Assembly (NCBI GenBank): GCA_900550285.1
Contig: URRW01000022.1
Location: 1-43,306, forward strand
Reading direction: 5' to 3'
Length of the DNA stretch: 43,306 bases
DNA from: an uncultured Lachnospiraceae bacterium
Lineage (GTDB): Bacteria > Bacillota > Clostridia > Lachnospirales > Lachnospiraceae
Shown here piece by piece: positions 8,187 to 16,921 of this stretch (position 1 is its first letter; the number at the start of each line of letters is the position of its first letter). Position numbers and translations under genes: made by a program. The notes below the pieces were generated by a model that had not been told where the DNA came from, searched no databases, and saw only the letters and a program-made list of their open reading frames with translations.

Positions 8187-8470
8187 TATTTTTTGTTCTC
8201 CTTACGTTTTTTCTTTGACTCGCCAAGTACGGAGCGTACAAGCTCCTTTGCCCGCGGCACTTCCTCATCGTGGATGCGGAAGGTACACACGGTTTTTTGT
8301 ACCGGTGAAAACAGCTTCTGCAAAAATCCCTTATCGTCAAAATGACAGCAATAGGAAATCCGGTTTGCCAGAAGAATCCTCTCGATCTTCTCTTTTGTCG
8401 CCAGATCGTATACCTTGCAGAAATCCACTTCGTTATTGATCGGTCCTACCGTAACTGACCTTTTCTCCAT
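8186..8470 (-). CDS. Small conserved protein of unknown function
   Basis: A 94-residue soluble protein I do not recognise with certainty. The pattern of a KIERILLANRISY segment, three cysteines (one in DFCKVYD, two in SYCCHFD) and a C-terminal helix EEVPRAKELVRSVLGE followed by a lysine-rich tail recalls the small DUF2007-like putative signalling fold, but this is a guess. I place the start at 8470, where GGAGG lies five bases before the ATG. The longer frame up to 8527 would overlap pheT. The stop shares one base with the aminopeptidase start. Its fixed place after pheT suggests an operon passenger. Confidence 0.7.
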   Translation of the reverse strand: MEKRSVTVGPINNEVDFCKVYDLATKEKIERILLANRISYCCHFDDKGFLQKLFSPVQKTVCTFRIHDEEVPRAKELVRSVLGESKKKRKENKK

Positions 8471-8504
8471 TGTTTCCTCCATGCCGCAAGGGCACGGCTG
8501 CGCC

Positions 8505-10925
8505 TTACTGGCGCAGCTCGATACCAAGCCCTTCCAAACCGTTTAAAATCTTTTTCATGGCTGCCGTAATGTCTGCGTCCTCCAGCGTCCTGTCCTTTGC
8601 GCGGAACGTCAGCGTATACGCCATGGATTTGTAGCCCTCCCGTATCTGTTCGCCTTCGTAAATATCGAACAGGGAGTAGCTTTCCATGATCTTTCCGCCG
8701 CGCTGTGTCAGGATCTTCTCGATCTGTCCCGCCAGCACCTGTTTCGGAACAACCATGCTGATGTCTCTCGTTACCGCAGGATATTTCGCGATGCCCTCGT
8801 ATTTGCGGTCAAAGGAAGCCTTCTCCACGATGCAGGGCATATCCAGCACTGCCAGATACGCTCTCTGTCCGATGCCGTAATTTGCCAGCACCTTCGGATG
8901 CACCTCGCCCACATAGCCGATCACCGTGCCGTCATATACGACGTTTGCCTGACGGCCGGGATGCAGCCACGGCTTTCCTGCCTCCGGATCGTACTCCGGC
9001 TTTTCGCTCATTCCCACATGCTCTAAAAATTCCTCCACAACGCCCTTCATCGTAAAGAAGTCGCCCTCTCCGTAAAAGCCCAGCGTAAACTGCATCCGCT
9101 CGTCGGGAAGCTCTGTCAGGGGCAGCGCCTTGGGCAGATACACATTGCCCAGCTCATACAGGCGCACGTCCTTGTTGCGGCGGTTGTAGTTGGTCGAAAG
9201 GCTGTTGAGCATACCATTTAAGGATGTGGTGCGCATCACGGAATAATCCTCGCCCAGCGGGTTGGAAATCGTCACCGCGTTACGCAGCGCGCTGTCTGCC
9301 GGAATCAGCAGCTTGTCAAATACCTTCGGGCTTTCAAAGGAATAGCACATTCCCTGCGAAAATCCGCAGTATTCCGCGATGTCCCTCGCCTTCTGCTCGA
9401 TGCGCTCCTTAAAGGAGATCTTTCCGGTCGTCGCCTCGCCGGACGGCAGGGTTGTGGGGATCTTATCGTATCCGTAAAAACGGGCAACCTCCTCCGCGAT
9501 GTCCGCAAAGCCTTCCAGATCCTGACGGAAGGACGGGATCACGATCTCGTTTGCCGCCTCGTCATAGGAAAGCTCGATCCGCGCAAAATATTCCAGCATC
9601 TCCTCTCTGGAAATGTCCGTCCCGAGGAAATGATTGATCTTTTCCGGCTCGAAAGCGATCCTGCGCAAAGGCTTTAAGGGCTGGCATACGTCAACCATCC
9701 CGCCCACAACTTCGCCGCAGCCCAATTCTTCGATCAGCTGGCAGGCGCGGTCGATCGCCGCAGCCGCGTTTACCGGGTCAAGCCCCTTTTCAAAAATACC
9801 GGAGGCTTCCGTCCTCATACCGATGCGCTTTGCAGATTTGCGGATGTTGGGGCCGTTAAAGGTTGCGGCTTCAAACAGGACGGTCTTTACGTCGTCTGTG
9901 ATCTTGCTGTTTTCGCCGCCCATAATGCCGGCGATGCCCACTTCCTTTTCCGCGTCGCAGATCATCAGCACATTGCTGTCCAGCTTTCTGATCTGGCCGT
10001 CCAGCGTCTCAAATTCGCTGCCGTCCTTTGCCCGGCGCACGATGATCTGACCGCCTGCGATCTTGTCCAGATCGTAAGCGTGCATCGGCTGTCCGTACTC
10101 TGCCATTACATAGTTGGTAATGTCAACCAGATTGTTGATCGGACGGATGCCCGCCGCAGCCAGACGGCGCTGCATCCACTTCGGGCTGGGCGCGATCTTA
10201 ATGTTTTTGCAGACGCGCGCGCAGTATCTGGTGCACAGCTCTGTATCCTCCACCGCAACGCTCACATAATCGTTTACGTCCTCGCCGTTTTCCCGTACCG
10301 TCACTTCGGGCGCGCAGAAGGGCTGGCGGAAGGTTGCCGCCGCTTCCCTTGCGATTCCAAGGATCCCATAGCAGTCCACGCGGTTGCTGGTGATCTCATA
10401 TTCAAATACGGTATCGCGCAGTCCCAGCGCCTCCACAGCGTCCGCGCCTACCTCTGCGTCCTCTTCAAAAATATAAATGCCGCTTTCGGGCGCTTCCGGA
10501 TACATCTCGCGGCTGCTGCCCAGCTCTTCTATAGAGCACATCATTCCGGCAGAGGGGACGCCCCTTAACTTGCCTGCCCTGATCTCGATGCCGTCCTCCG
10601 GCAGCGGCCCGCCGTCATGTCCGCCGGCAACCTTTCCGCCATCCAAAACAACCGGGACCTTATCGCCCACCTTTACATTGGAAGCGCCGGTCACGATCTG
10701 GATTTTCTCCGTTCCCACGTTGACCTGGCAGACGATCAGCTTGTCCGCGTCGGGATGCTTTTCAATTTCCTCGATCTGACCGATCACGATCTTTTCCAGA
10801 TTTTTGTCCAGACGCTCAAAGCCCTCTACCTTCGTGCCGCTTAAGGTCATCGCGTCGAAATACTCCTGATCCGTGCAGGAAAGGCTCGGCACATATGCTT
10901 TGATCCATGATAATGCTGTATTCAC
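8505..10925 (-). CDS. pheT: Phenylalanyl-tRNA synthetase beta subunit
   Basis: PheT, 806 residues, the large subunit of the alpha2-beta2 enzyme that charges tRNA-Phe and edits mischarged tyrosine. The N-terminus has the EMAP/tRNA-binding domain (IGQIEEIEKHPDADKLIVCQVNVG, from about residue 47), followed by the B3/B4 editing domain (about 210-390), B5, a catalytic-like domain and a C-terminal FDX-ACB anticodon-binding domain (about 713-806, beginning near KYPAVTRDISMVV). The length is normal. It starts 18 bp after the pheS stop and is under the same T-box. Confidence 0.97.
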   Translation of the reverse strand: MNTALSWIKAYVPSLSCTDQEYFDAMTLSGTKVEGFERLDKNLEKIVIGQIEEIEKHPDADKLIVCQVNVGTEKIQIVTGASNVKVGDKVPVVLDGGKVAGGHDGGPLPEDGIEIRAGKLRGVPSAGMMCSIEELGSSREMYPEAPESGIYIFEEDAEVGADAVEALGLRDTVFEYEITSNRVDCYGILGIAREAAATFRQPFCAPEVTVRENGEDVNDYVSVAVEDTELCTRYCARVCKNIKIAPSPKWMQRRLAAAGIRPINNLVDITNYVMAEYGQPMHAYDLDKIAGGQIIVRRAKDGSEFETLDGQIRKLDSNVLMICDAEKEVGIAGIMGGENSKITDDVKTVLFEAATFNGPNIRKSAKRIGMRTEASGIFEKGLDPVNAAAAIDRACQLIEELGCGEVVGGMVDVCQPLKPLRRIAFEPEKINHFLGTDISREEMLEYFARIELSYDEAANEIVIPSFRQDLEGFADIAEEVARFYGYDKIPTTLPSGEATTGKISFKERIEQKARDIAEYCGFSQGMCYSFESPKVFDKLLIPADSALRNAVTISNPLGEDYSVMRTTSLNGMLNSLSTNYNRRNKDVRLYELGNVYLPKALPLTELPDERMQFTLGFYGEGDFFTMKGVVEEFLEHVGMSEKPEYDPEAGKPWLHPGRQANVVYDGTVIGYVGEVHPKVLANYGIGQRAYLAVLDMPCIVEKASFDRKYEGIAKYPAVTRDISMVVPKQVLAGQIEKILTQRGGKIMESYSLFDIYEGEQIREGYKSMAYTLTFRAKDRTLEDADITAAMKKILNGLEGLGIELRQ

Positions 10926-10943
10926 TCTTCTTACTCCCTTCCC

Positions 10944-11963
10944 TTAGAACTGCTTTAAAAATCTCGCGTCGTTTTCATAAAGCAGACGCATGTCGTCGAT
11001 CTCATATTTTAACAGGGCGATACGCTCCAGTCCCATACCGAAGGCAAAGCCGGAATATTCCTCCGGGTCGATGCCGCTCATGCGCAGCACCTTCGGATGC
11101 ACCATGCCGCAGCCCAGAATTTCGATCCAGCCGGAGCCTTTGCAGAACCGGCAGCCCTTGCCGCCGCACTTAAAGCAGCTGACGTCCACCTCCGCGCTGG
11201 GCTCTGTAAAGGGGAAATGATGGGGACGGAACTTTACCTTTGTGGATTCGCCGAACAGCTCTTTTGCAAACTCTGCCAGCGTTCCCTTCAGATCGGCAAA
11301 CGTAATATTTTTATCGATCACCAGACCTTCGATCTGATGGAAGGACGGGGAATGGGTCGCGTCCACTTCGTCGGAACGGAATACCCTGCCGGGCGCGATC
11401 ATGCGGATCGGAAGCTTTCCCTTTTCCATCGTGCGCACCTGCACGGGGGACGTCTGGGTGCGGAGCACGATCTCGTCGTTAATATAAAACGTGTCCTGCT
11501 CGTCCCTTGCCGGATGATCCTTCGGGATGTTGAGCGCTTCAAAGTTGTAGTAATCCTTCTCAATCTCAGGGCCTTCCACAACCTCGTAGCCCATGCCTAC
11601 GAAAATGCGCTCCACCTCTTCCAGCGCGATCGTGTTGGGATGACGGTGTCCTACCTGATTCTTTTTGGAAGGCAGGGTAACGTCCAGCACCTCTTCTTTT
11701 AAGCGCGCTTCCAGCGCCAGATCTTCCAGACGGCTCTTTTCTTCCTCCAGCGCTTTCTCAATCTCGGCGCGGACCTCGTTTACCATCTGTCCGACCTTCG
11801 GACGGTCCTCTGCTGCCACATCCTTCATGCCCTTTAACAGCTCGGTCAGCGCGCCCTTTTTACCAAGGACGCCGACCCTGACTTCGTTGAGGCGTTCCAG
11901 ATTTTCGGCGGCTTCGATCTGTGCCAGCACTTCTTCTCTTAATTTTGCCAGTTTCTCTTTCAT
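10944..11963 (-). CDS. pheS: Phenylalanyl-tRNA synthetase alpha subunit
   Basis: PheS, 339 residues, the catalytic subunit. An N-terminal coiled coil (about residues 1-85) is followed by the class II core. Visible motifs are HPNTIALEEVERIF, motif 2 GRVFRSDEVDATHSPSFHQIEG, a cysteine-rich CFKCGGKGCRFCKGSG loop usual in Firmicutes PheS, and motif 3 GFAFGMGLERIALLKYEIDD. The ATG at 11963 has AAGGAG seven bases upstream. An in-frame TTG two codons earlier is less likely. Expression should follow uncharged tRNA-Phe through the upstream T-box leader. Confidence 0.97.
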   Translation of the reverse strand: MKEKLAKLREEVLAQIEAAENLERLNEVRVGVLGKKGALTELLKGMKDVAAEDRPKVGQMVNEVRAEIEKALEEEKSRLEDLALEARLKEEVLDVTLPSKKNQVGHRHPNTIALEEVERIFVGMGYEVVEGPEIEKDYYNFEALNIPKDHPARDEQDTFYINDEIVLRTQTSPVQVRTMEKGKLPIRMIAPGRVFRSDEVDATHSPSFHQIEGLVIDKNITFADLKGTLAEFAKELFGESTKVKFRPHHFPFTEPSAEVDVSCFKCGGKGCRFCKGSGWIEILGCGMVHPKVLRMSGIDPEEYSGFAFGMGLERIALLKYEIDDMRLLYENDARFLKQF

Positions 11964-12025
11964 CAGCAATCTCCTTTCCCTACTGCGCAGGGACTTTATG
12001 TAAGCGTATCGATCTTATAAGCGTA

Positions 12026-12289
12026 CAAAAAAAGCCCCTGATCAAATATAATCAGGGACGAAAAATCTTCCGCGGTACCACCCTCGTTCCCGCATACTGC
12101 GGGCGCTTCATTCCGGGCGTAACGTGCCCTCTACGGTTTGACCTACCCAGAGGCATACGCCTCCTTCAGCCAGACGGCTCCGGTGGGAAATTCGCATCGT
12201 TCTGCATGGAAAAGCTCCCAGCCTGCGGCTTTTCCTCTCTGTCGTTCTGTCGCAGATGCTACTGACACCTTCACTGCCTTTGCATTATG
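12026..12289 (-). promoter_or_regulatory. Phenylalanine T-box leader of pheST with terminator
   Basis: The invariant T-box AGGGTGGTACCGCG lies at 12071-12084 (minus strand), ahead of an intrinsic terminator: stem CCCTGAT/ATCAGGG (12036-12057) followed by GCTTTTTTT. In stem I, GGTG/CACC and GCATC/GATGC helices enclose a specifier loop with AGTA on the 5' side and GAATTTCC on the 3' side. The triplet TTC (12187-12189) or the overlapping TTT both encode phenylalanine, matching the downstream synthetase. Uncharged tRNA-Phe would stabilise the antiterminator and let transcription enter pheS, pheT and probably the three genes beyond. Confidence 0.93.
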
Positions 12290-12295
12290 TCCTAT

Positions 12296-12324
12296 ATTTT
12301 AAGAAATCCCGCCGTAAAAGTCAA
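12296..12324 (-). promoter_or_regulatory. Promoter of the pheS T-box transcript
   Basis: On the minus strand, -35 TTGACT (12319-12324), a 17-bp spacer and -10 TAAAAT (12296-12301), predicting a start near 12289. It begins just three bases after the stop codon of the upstream YihY-family gene. Confidence 0.75.
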
Positions 12325-12326
12325 TA

Positions 12327-13151
12327 CTATTTCTGCATGATTTCACTCCGGAACAGTCCCGCAAACCGGTTGATGTGCGCGCCCACCAGCAAAAGATACA
12401 TACAAAAATACAGCCACATCATGATGACAACGATCGTCGAAAGGCTTCCGTACACGCCAAAATCATTGAATTTTTCAATATAAATGGAAAATCCCCACGA
12501 AAACAGGTTCCAGCTTACCGCCGCAAACAGCGCGCCCGGGATCTGGCTCTTGGGCTTTTGCTTTACATTCGGCATGTAAGCATAGATCACCATAAATACC
12601 ACCGTCAGGATCCCCCACGAAAACAGCGGCTTTAGGTGCATGACAAGCCCTACGATGCCGTTCAGCATCGGGATGTGCTCGCCCAGAACCCGCACCAGCG
12701 TATTGCCAAACACCATCAGCACCAGCGACAGCAAAATCACCGCCAGAAAAATGATCGTATAAAAGGAAGCCAGGATCCGCTGGAACACATAGTTTCTGTC
12801 CTCCACGACGCCGTTCATCGCATTTAAGCCCCGGATCAGCGCCAGCATCCCTTTTCCCGCAGACCACACCGTTACCACAGCCGCCACGCTCGTCACGCCC
12901 ACCGTACTGTTGTAAAGCGAATCGATCAGCCCGCTCATCATCGGGACAAGGGGCATCGGCATGACCTGTGCCACTCCCCGCAGCAGATCCGATTTTTCCA
13001 GAGAAGTGTACGGAAGCAGCGAACAGAGCAAAATAATGATCGGGATCAGGGACAGGAACATAAAGTATGCCGCGCAGGACGCATGGGCGTTCACATTGGA
13101 TTTGGTCATATGTCTCGTAAAGCCCCGAAGCAGGCGGATTATTTTTTTCAT
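12327..13151 (-). CDS. YihY/BrkB-family inner membrane protein
   Basis: A 274-residue polytopic membrane protein of the YihY/virulence factor BrkB family, whose transport substrate is not established. After a short basic N-terminus come the HASCAAYFMFLSLIPIIILL segment (about residues 25-45) and about five further hydrophobic spans. The family signature GxxNxxNGV appears as RGLNAMNGVVEDRNYVFQR, and WSAGKGMLALIRG precedes it. The start at 13151 has AAGGA ten bases upstream and avoids the upstream gene. The longer frame to 13322 would overlap it heavily. It is 25 bp downstream of the SpoIID-like gene and probably shares its transcript. Confidence 0.88.
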   Translation of the reverse strand: MKKIIRLLRGFTRHMTKSNVNAHASCAAYFMFLSLIPIIILLCSLLPYTSLEKSDLLRGVAQVMPMPLVPMMSGLIDSLYNSTVGVTSVAAVVTVWSAGKGMLALIRGLNAMNGVVEDRNYVFQRILASFYTIIFLAVILLSLVLMVFGNTLVRVLGEHIPMLNGIVGLVMHLKPLFSWGILTVVFMVIYAYMPNVKQKPKSQIPGALFAAVSWNLFSWGFSIYIEKFNDFGVYGSLSTIVVIMMWLYFCMYLLLVGAHINRFAGLFRSEIMQK

Positions 13152-13176
13152 GCTACACCGTTCCTTTTCTGATCTG

Positions 13177-15603
13177 TCATGGCTGCGCTTCTTCATAAAT
13201 GCTGCGCAGGCTGCATCCCTTATAAAAAAATTCCAGAATGCCCTCTGCATCCACTTCCTGCAGCGCCATATTGCGCGCCCCGTTCTGGGAAAGCCCGACG
13301 CCGTGGCCAAACCCTCCGCCATTTAGGGTATATCCTACCACAAAACCGTCTTCTTTGGAAGTCTCGATTGAAAAAAATGCGCTGGGAACCATGGAGGCTG
13401 CCTGCGCCCGGCTCCCGTCCTGCCGGATCACCTCCGTCGTCCCGTCGCAGAGCGCATAGCGGATATTGTGCTCCGTACACACCAGCACCGACGCTTTTTC
13501 GCCCTCGATCAAAAGCCGCGAGGCAACCCCGCCCGGCCCTCTTTCTGCCACGCAGATCTCCCGGATGCGTCCGGGATCGGGCGGCGTCTGCTGCGCCCAT
13601 GTCCCGTCCTCCTTTAAGGTCAGCACGCCGTCTGCATCCGCCGCCTGACGCTGCTTTAGCACCTCCCAAAGCTGCCATCTATCCAGCTGTTTTACCGGAT
13701 AGCCCCACCGATACCACGGCTCTTTGCTTTCATAAAATTTGTCCTCCGCCGTCCGGATAAAGCCGTCGAACACCTCATTTTGGGAAAGGAGCGCCGCCTG
13801 AGCCGTCACGGGAGCCATGACCGCCGCTGTATCCTGTCCTTTGGCGGCAAGCGTCAGCGAAAGATTTCCCGTGTCGATCGCCTGCGCCGTCAGATAAGGA
13901 TAGTCCCCTGCATTCCCGCTTTCCCAGACGGACGCATCCGCGCCGTAGCCGCAGGAGGTGGAATAATAATAGGTCTGCGCCGTCTTCCCCTTGTAAAAAA
14001 GCGCCAGCCCCGCCGTCTCCTTTACCGCCCTTGTGGTATCGGCATTTTCTTCTATATTATTGTACACCTGAAACGCAGCGCTGTCGTCCACATGCGCCCC
14101 GTAGGCGGGCAGCCCCGCGCGGCACATTTTGTCATAGGCGTAGGTGCGCGCGCACACCGCCTGGCTTTTTAACGCCTCCAGCGGATAGGAAGCGGGCATT
14201 TCGCTTGGGACTACCGCATACAGGTATTCCTCTAAAAGCACCTCGTTTATGACCAGAATTCCGTTTTCGCCTTTTATCAGCTCTATACTGCCCCGGTAAG
14301 CGGGCGTTCCCTGAGAACGTTCCACGCTCTCTAAGGCAATGTGCCCGGTCAGGATCTCCGGCTCGATCCTGATGCGGCCGCTTTTTTCAAACAGCGGGCT
14401 GTCCGGTGTGATTTCAAGCGTTTCCCCGGCAGCGATCCGTTCTTTCTCCCCGTCCTCTTTTCCTCCTGTCCAAAGGCTGCAGGCACAGTCCGGCGTCAGC
14501 GCCGCCCTTTCATGCCACGGACCGGTATAGCCCGTCGTTTTGATCAGCACCCGGATCGTTTCCATCGTTTCCCTGCGCGGCACCAGCGCTGCCTCAACCA
14601 CGCCGTCCTCTATCACAAAATCCGTAAAGGCATAGCCGATCCTTAAATCCGAAAGGGCAAGGGCTTTGGGGGTGTCGTACAGCCGGTAGGCTTTCATTTT
14701 TTCCGAAACGGGATAAACGCCGTGCCCCTCGATCTCCACGCTTTTATCCTCCACCCGCAGCAGCCGCCCGGAAATTTTTTCATCCTTGCACACCGCCTCT
14801 GTCAGCTCTCCCCGCTCAAAAGTCAGATCGCAGATCCGGTCGCAGCTTTCCGCAAAATCTGCCGGCATCGTTTCTGCCTTTCCCGGCAAAACCGCCTCAA
14901 AGCCGTTCCAGAAGCAGCGGATCCCGTCCTTTGCGTCCATCACCCACACATTTTCAAGGAGGATTGGCTCGCCGCTTACCGACCGCAGCGCATACACGCC
15001 GCCGTCCTTTGCCACCGCCCGCACCTTCCGGCAGCATAGCCGTTCATCCCCAAACCGCTGCGCAAAAATCCGCCACCTGTTCCCGTCCAGATCCACAAGC
15101 TCCCGTGCAGACAGCGTTTCCCCGTCCTGCCCTGCCGCCCGCTCCCCGGCGACAAAAATGCAGATGTCCACATCCTGGATCGTCTCTTCCGGGTCGTAAC
15201 GCTTTCTTGCCCGGTCAAACCACCCGTACCAGTCCGCTGCCAGGATCCGCTCTTTTTGATGGTATGCCCCGCCCGCAAACAGCTCCCGGCTCCCCGGCAG
15301 ATGCCGAAACATCCGCTCTGCCTCTCCCCAGGTCAGATACCCATTCCCCTCGGAGCCATCCATCCCGGAAAGCTCCTCAAGCAGCGCATCTGCATCTACC
15401 GTTCCTGCCGCGTCCGCCAAAAGCCATGCCAGATTTCCCGCCTCCTGAAGCGGGATATATGTATCAAGGCGCTCGTTTGCCGGCTCTGCCGCCTGCCTTA
15501 CCGTCCGCCCCGCCAGATACAGAAGGCAGAAGCATCCCACCATAATGAGGATCCCCTTTCCCAAAAGCCATGCCCGTTTCCGAAACTGTCCGCCCTTCTT
15601 CAC
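13177..15603 (-). CDS. Large SpoIID/LytB-domain protein, membrane anchored
   Basis: An 808-residue protein with one N-terminal transmembrane helix (about 13-35), a long region of about 300 residues I do not recognise, and a C-terminal SpoIID/LytB domain (about 345-770). In sporulation SpoIID is a lytic transglycosylase of the engulfment machinery. Here PSEMPASYPLEALKSQAVCARTYAY includes the glutamate (E468) matching the SpoIID catalytic residue, and GHGVGLSQNGARNMA near the C-terminus is typical. At more than twice the usual SpoIID length it is probably a vegetative or divergent paralogue acting on external peptidoglycan. The start is a GTG with GGGAGG upstream. It lies directly after the 6S-like RNA terminator. 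Confidence 0.85.
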   Translation of the reverse strand: MKKGGQFRKRAWLLGKGILIMVGCFCLLYLAGRTVRQAAEPANERLDTYIPLQEAGNLAWLLADAAGTVDADALLEELSGMDGSEGNGYLTWGEAERMFRHLPGSRELFAGGAYHQKERILAADWYGWFDRARKRYDPEETIQDVDICIFVAGERAAGQDGETLSARELVDLDGNRWRIFAQRFGDERLCCRKVRAVAKDGGVYALRSVSGEPILLENVWVMDAKDGIRCFWNGFEAVLPGKAETMPADFAESCDRICDLTFERGELTEAVCKDEKISGRLLRVEDKSVEIEGHGVYPVSEKMKAYRLYDTPKALALSDLRIGYAFTDFVIEDGVVEAALVPRRETMETIRVLIKTTGYTGPWHERAALTPDCACSLWTGGKEDGEKERIAAGETLEITPDSPLFEKSGRIRIEPEILTGHIALESVERSQGTPAYRGSIELIKGENGILVINEVLLEEYLYAVVPSEMPASYPLEALKSQAVCARTYAYDKMCRAGLPAYGAHVDDSAAFQVYNNIEENADTTRAVKETAGLALFYKGKTAQTYYYSTSCGYGADASVWESGNAGDYPYLTAQAIDTGNLSLTLAAKGQDTAAVMAPVTAQAALLSQNEVFDGFIRTAEDKFYESKEPWYRWGYPVKQLDRWQLWEVLKQRQAADADGVLTLKEDGTWAQQTPPDPGRIREICVAERGPGGVASRLLIEGEKASVLVCTEHNIRYALCDGTTEVIRQDGSRAQAASMVPSAFFSIETSKEDGFVVGYTLNGGGFGHGVGLSQNGARNMALQEVDAEGILEFFYKGCSLRSIYEEAQP

Positions 15604-15644
15604 AAATCCCTCCCGGTTCCATGCAATGTATCTATAAGTGTGTA

Positions 15645-15673
15645 CAAAAAAGCAGCCCTTACGGACTGCTTTT
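15645..15673 (-). terminator. Intrinsic terminator of the 6S-like RNA
   Basis: On the minus strand AAAGCAG-TCC-GTAA-GGG-CTGCTTT, a stem of about ten pairs with one G-U, followed by a run of six Ts. It separates the RNA gene from the SpoIID-like gene about 40 bp downstream. Confidence 0.8.
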
Positions 15674-15675
15674 AT

Positions 15676-15862
15676 CTTTTGTATATCCCCAAGATGACGC
15701 CCCCTGTCTTCTGACTCCTAGCTGATGCTAGGTGGGTAACCGCAACCGGCGCTTCTGCCTTCCCCTGCGCAATGAGGGCTTGACATCCACCCGGCAATAT
15801 AGGAATCCCGTTTAAAGTAAATGTAGGTTCAAAACAACAGGGGTTATCGTGCATCTCAGGTT
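15676..15862 (-). ncRNA. ssrS: Probable 6S RNA
   Basis: A stand-alone transcript of about 190 nt between a strong promoter and an intrinsic terminator, with no protein gene. Near its ends a closing stem pairs CCCCTGT (15837-15843) with ACAGGGG (15701-15707), extended by GATG-ACG against CGT-CATC. Internal words such as TTTTGAACCTACA, AACGGGATTCCTATATT and GTGGATGTCAAGCC match my memory of clostridial 6S RNA, and a CCTAGC/GCTAGG hairpin lies in the 3' half. 6S RNA binds the sigma-A RNA polymerase holoenzyme and mimics an open promoter. Identification rests on recalled consensus and architecture. The exact ends are approximate. Confidence 0.75.
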
Positions 15863-15868
15863 GATTCT

Positions 15869-15897
15869 ATTATATCCAATCTCTCCGAAAAAAACAA
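15869..15897 (-). promoter_or_regulatory. Promoter of the 6S-like RNA
   Basis: Minus strand -35 TTGTTT (15892-15897), 17-bp spacer, perfect -10 TATAAT (15869-15874). The start would be near 15862. Its strength fits an abundant structural RNA. Confidence 0.75.
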
Positions 15898-15961
15898 CAG
15901 GAATTTCTAACCGAATTTCCGTTCAAAATTTTTGGCAGTTTTTCCGGTTCTGCCGCGCCCG

Positions 15962-16906
15962 TTATCGTTCCGCGCGCATCGGATTGTTCAGGAAATCCTC
16001 GTATGCCAGCCGGATCCCGTCCTCTAATTCGGTGGAGTACGTCCAGCCCAGATTTTTTAATTTCGATACGTCCAGCAGCTTGCGCGGCGTGCCGTCGGGC
16101 TTTTTGGGATCCCACTTGATCGTCCCGGTATAGCCGATCACCTTTGCGGTCAGCTCCGTCAGCTCTTTGATCGTCAGCTCCTTCCCGGTTCCCACGTTTA
16201 CCGTCTCGTTCCCGGAATAATGGTTCATCAAAAAGAGGCAGGCGTCCGCCAGATCGTCCACATATAAAAACTCCCTGAGCGGCGTCCCGCTGCCCCAGCA
16301 CGTCACCTCCTCTGCGCCGGATACCTTCGCCTCATGGAACCGGCGGATCAGCGCGGGGAGCACATGGCTGTGGGTCGGATGATAGTTGTCGTTTGGCCCG
16401 TACAGGTTCGTGGGCATCGCGGAAATATAGTCCGTGCCGTACTGGCGGTTTAAAAACTCGCAGTATTTTAAACCGGAAATTTTGGCAAGGGCATACGCCT
16501 CGTTCGTCTTTTCCAGCTCAGACGTCAAAAGGCAGCTTTCCGGCATCGGCTGGGGCGCCATCCGCGGATAAATGCAGGAGGAGCCGAGAAACAGCAGCTT
16601 TTTGCACCGGTTTTTCCATGCGGAATGGATCACGTTCATCTCAAGCGTCATGTTGTCATACATAAAATCCGCCAGCGCTTCCTGATTGGCGACGATGCCG
16701 CCAACCTTTGCCGCCGCTAAAAATACATAATCGGGCTTTTCCTGCTCAAAAAAATTTTCCACCGCCTGCTGCCTGCACAGATCCAGCTCCCGGTGCGTAC
16801 GCGTAACGATATTGTGATAGCCCGCCTTTTCAAGTGCCCGCACGATGGCGGAGCCCACCATGCCGCGGTGTCCCGCCACATAAATTTTTGCGTCTTTTTC
16901 CATCAT
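15962..16906 (-). CDS. fcl: GDP-L-fucose synthase
   Basis: A 314-residue short-chain dehydrogenase-type epimerase/reductase that turns GDP-4-keto-6-deoxymannose into GDP-L-fucose using NADPH. The Rossmann motif is GHRGMVGSAIVRAL (about residues 13-26), the catalytic Ser sits in GSSCIYPRMAPQP, and Tyr/Lys are in YALAKISGLKYCE. The C-terminal WGSGTPLREFLYVDDLADAC block is the WcaG hallmark. GGAGG lies nine bases before the ATG at 16906. It follows gmd by 15 bp, and together they make the complete two-step route from GDP-mannose. No fucosyltransferase is next to it. Confidence 0.95.
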   Translation of the reverse strand: MMEKDAKIYVAGHRGMVGSAIVRALEKAGYHNIVTRTHRELDLCRQQAVENFFEQEKPDYVFLAAAKVGGIVANQEALADFMYDNMTLEMNVIHSAWKNRCKKLLFLGSSCIYPRMAPQPMPESCLLTSELEKTNEAYALAKISGLKYCEFLNRQYGTDYISAMPTNLYGPNDNYHPTHSHVLPALIRRFHEAKVSGAEEVTCWGSGTPLREFLYVDDLADACLFLMNHYSGNETVNVGTGKELTIKELTELTAKVIGYTGTIKWDPKKPDGTPRKLLDVSKLKNLGWTYSTELEDGIRLAYEDFLNNPMRAER

Positions 16907-16921
16907 GGTTTCCGTCCTCCC

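Noticed and set aside
12327..13322. Longer YihY-family reading frame starting at 13322
   Set aside because: The extra 57 residues are hydrophilic, overlap the SpoIID-like gene and are absent from the family; the ATG at 13151 has a ribosome binding site.
15672..15854. 60-residue open frame on the minus strand
   Set aside because: It lies entirely inside the structured RNA gene, has no ribosome binding site and resembles no protein.
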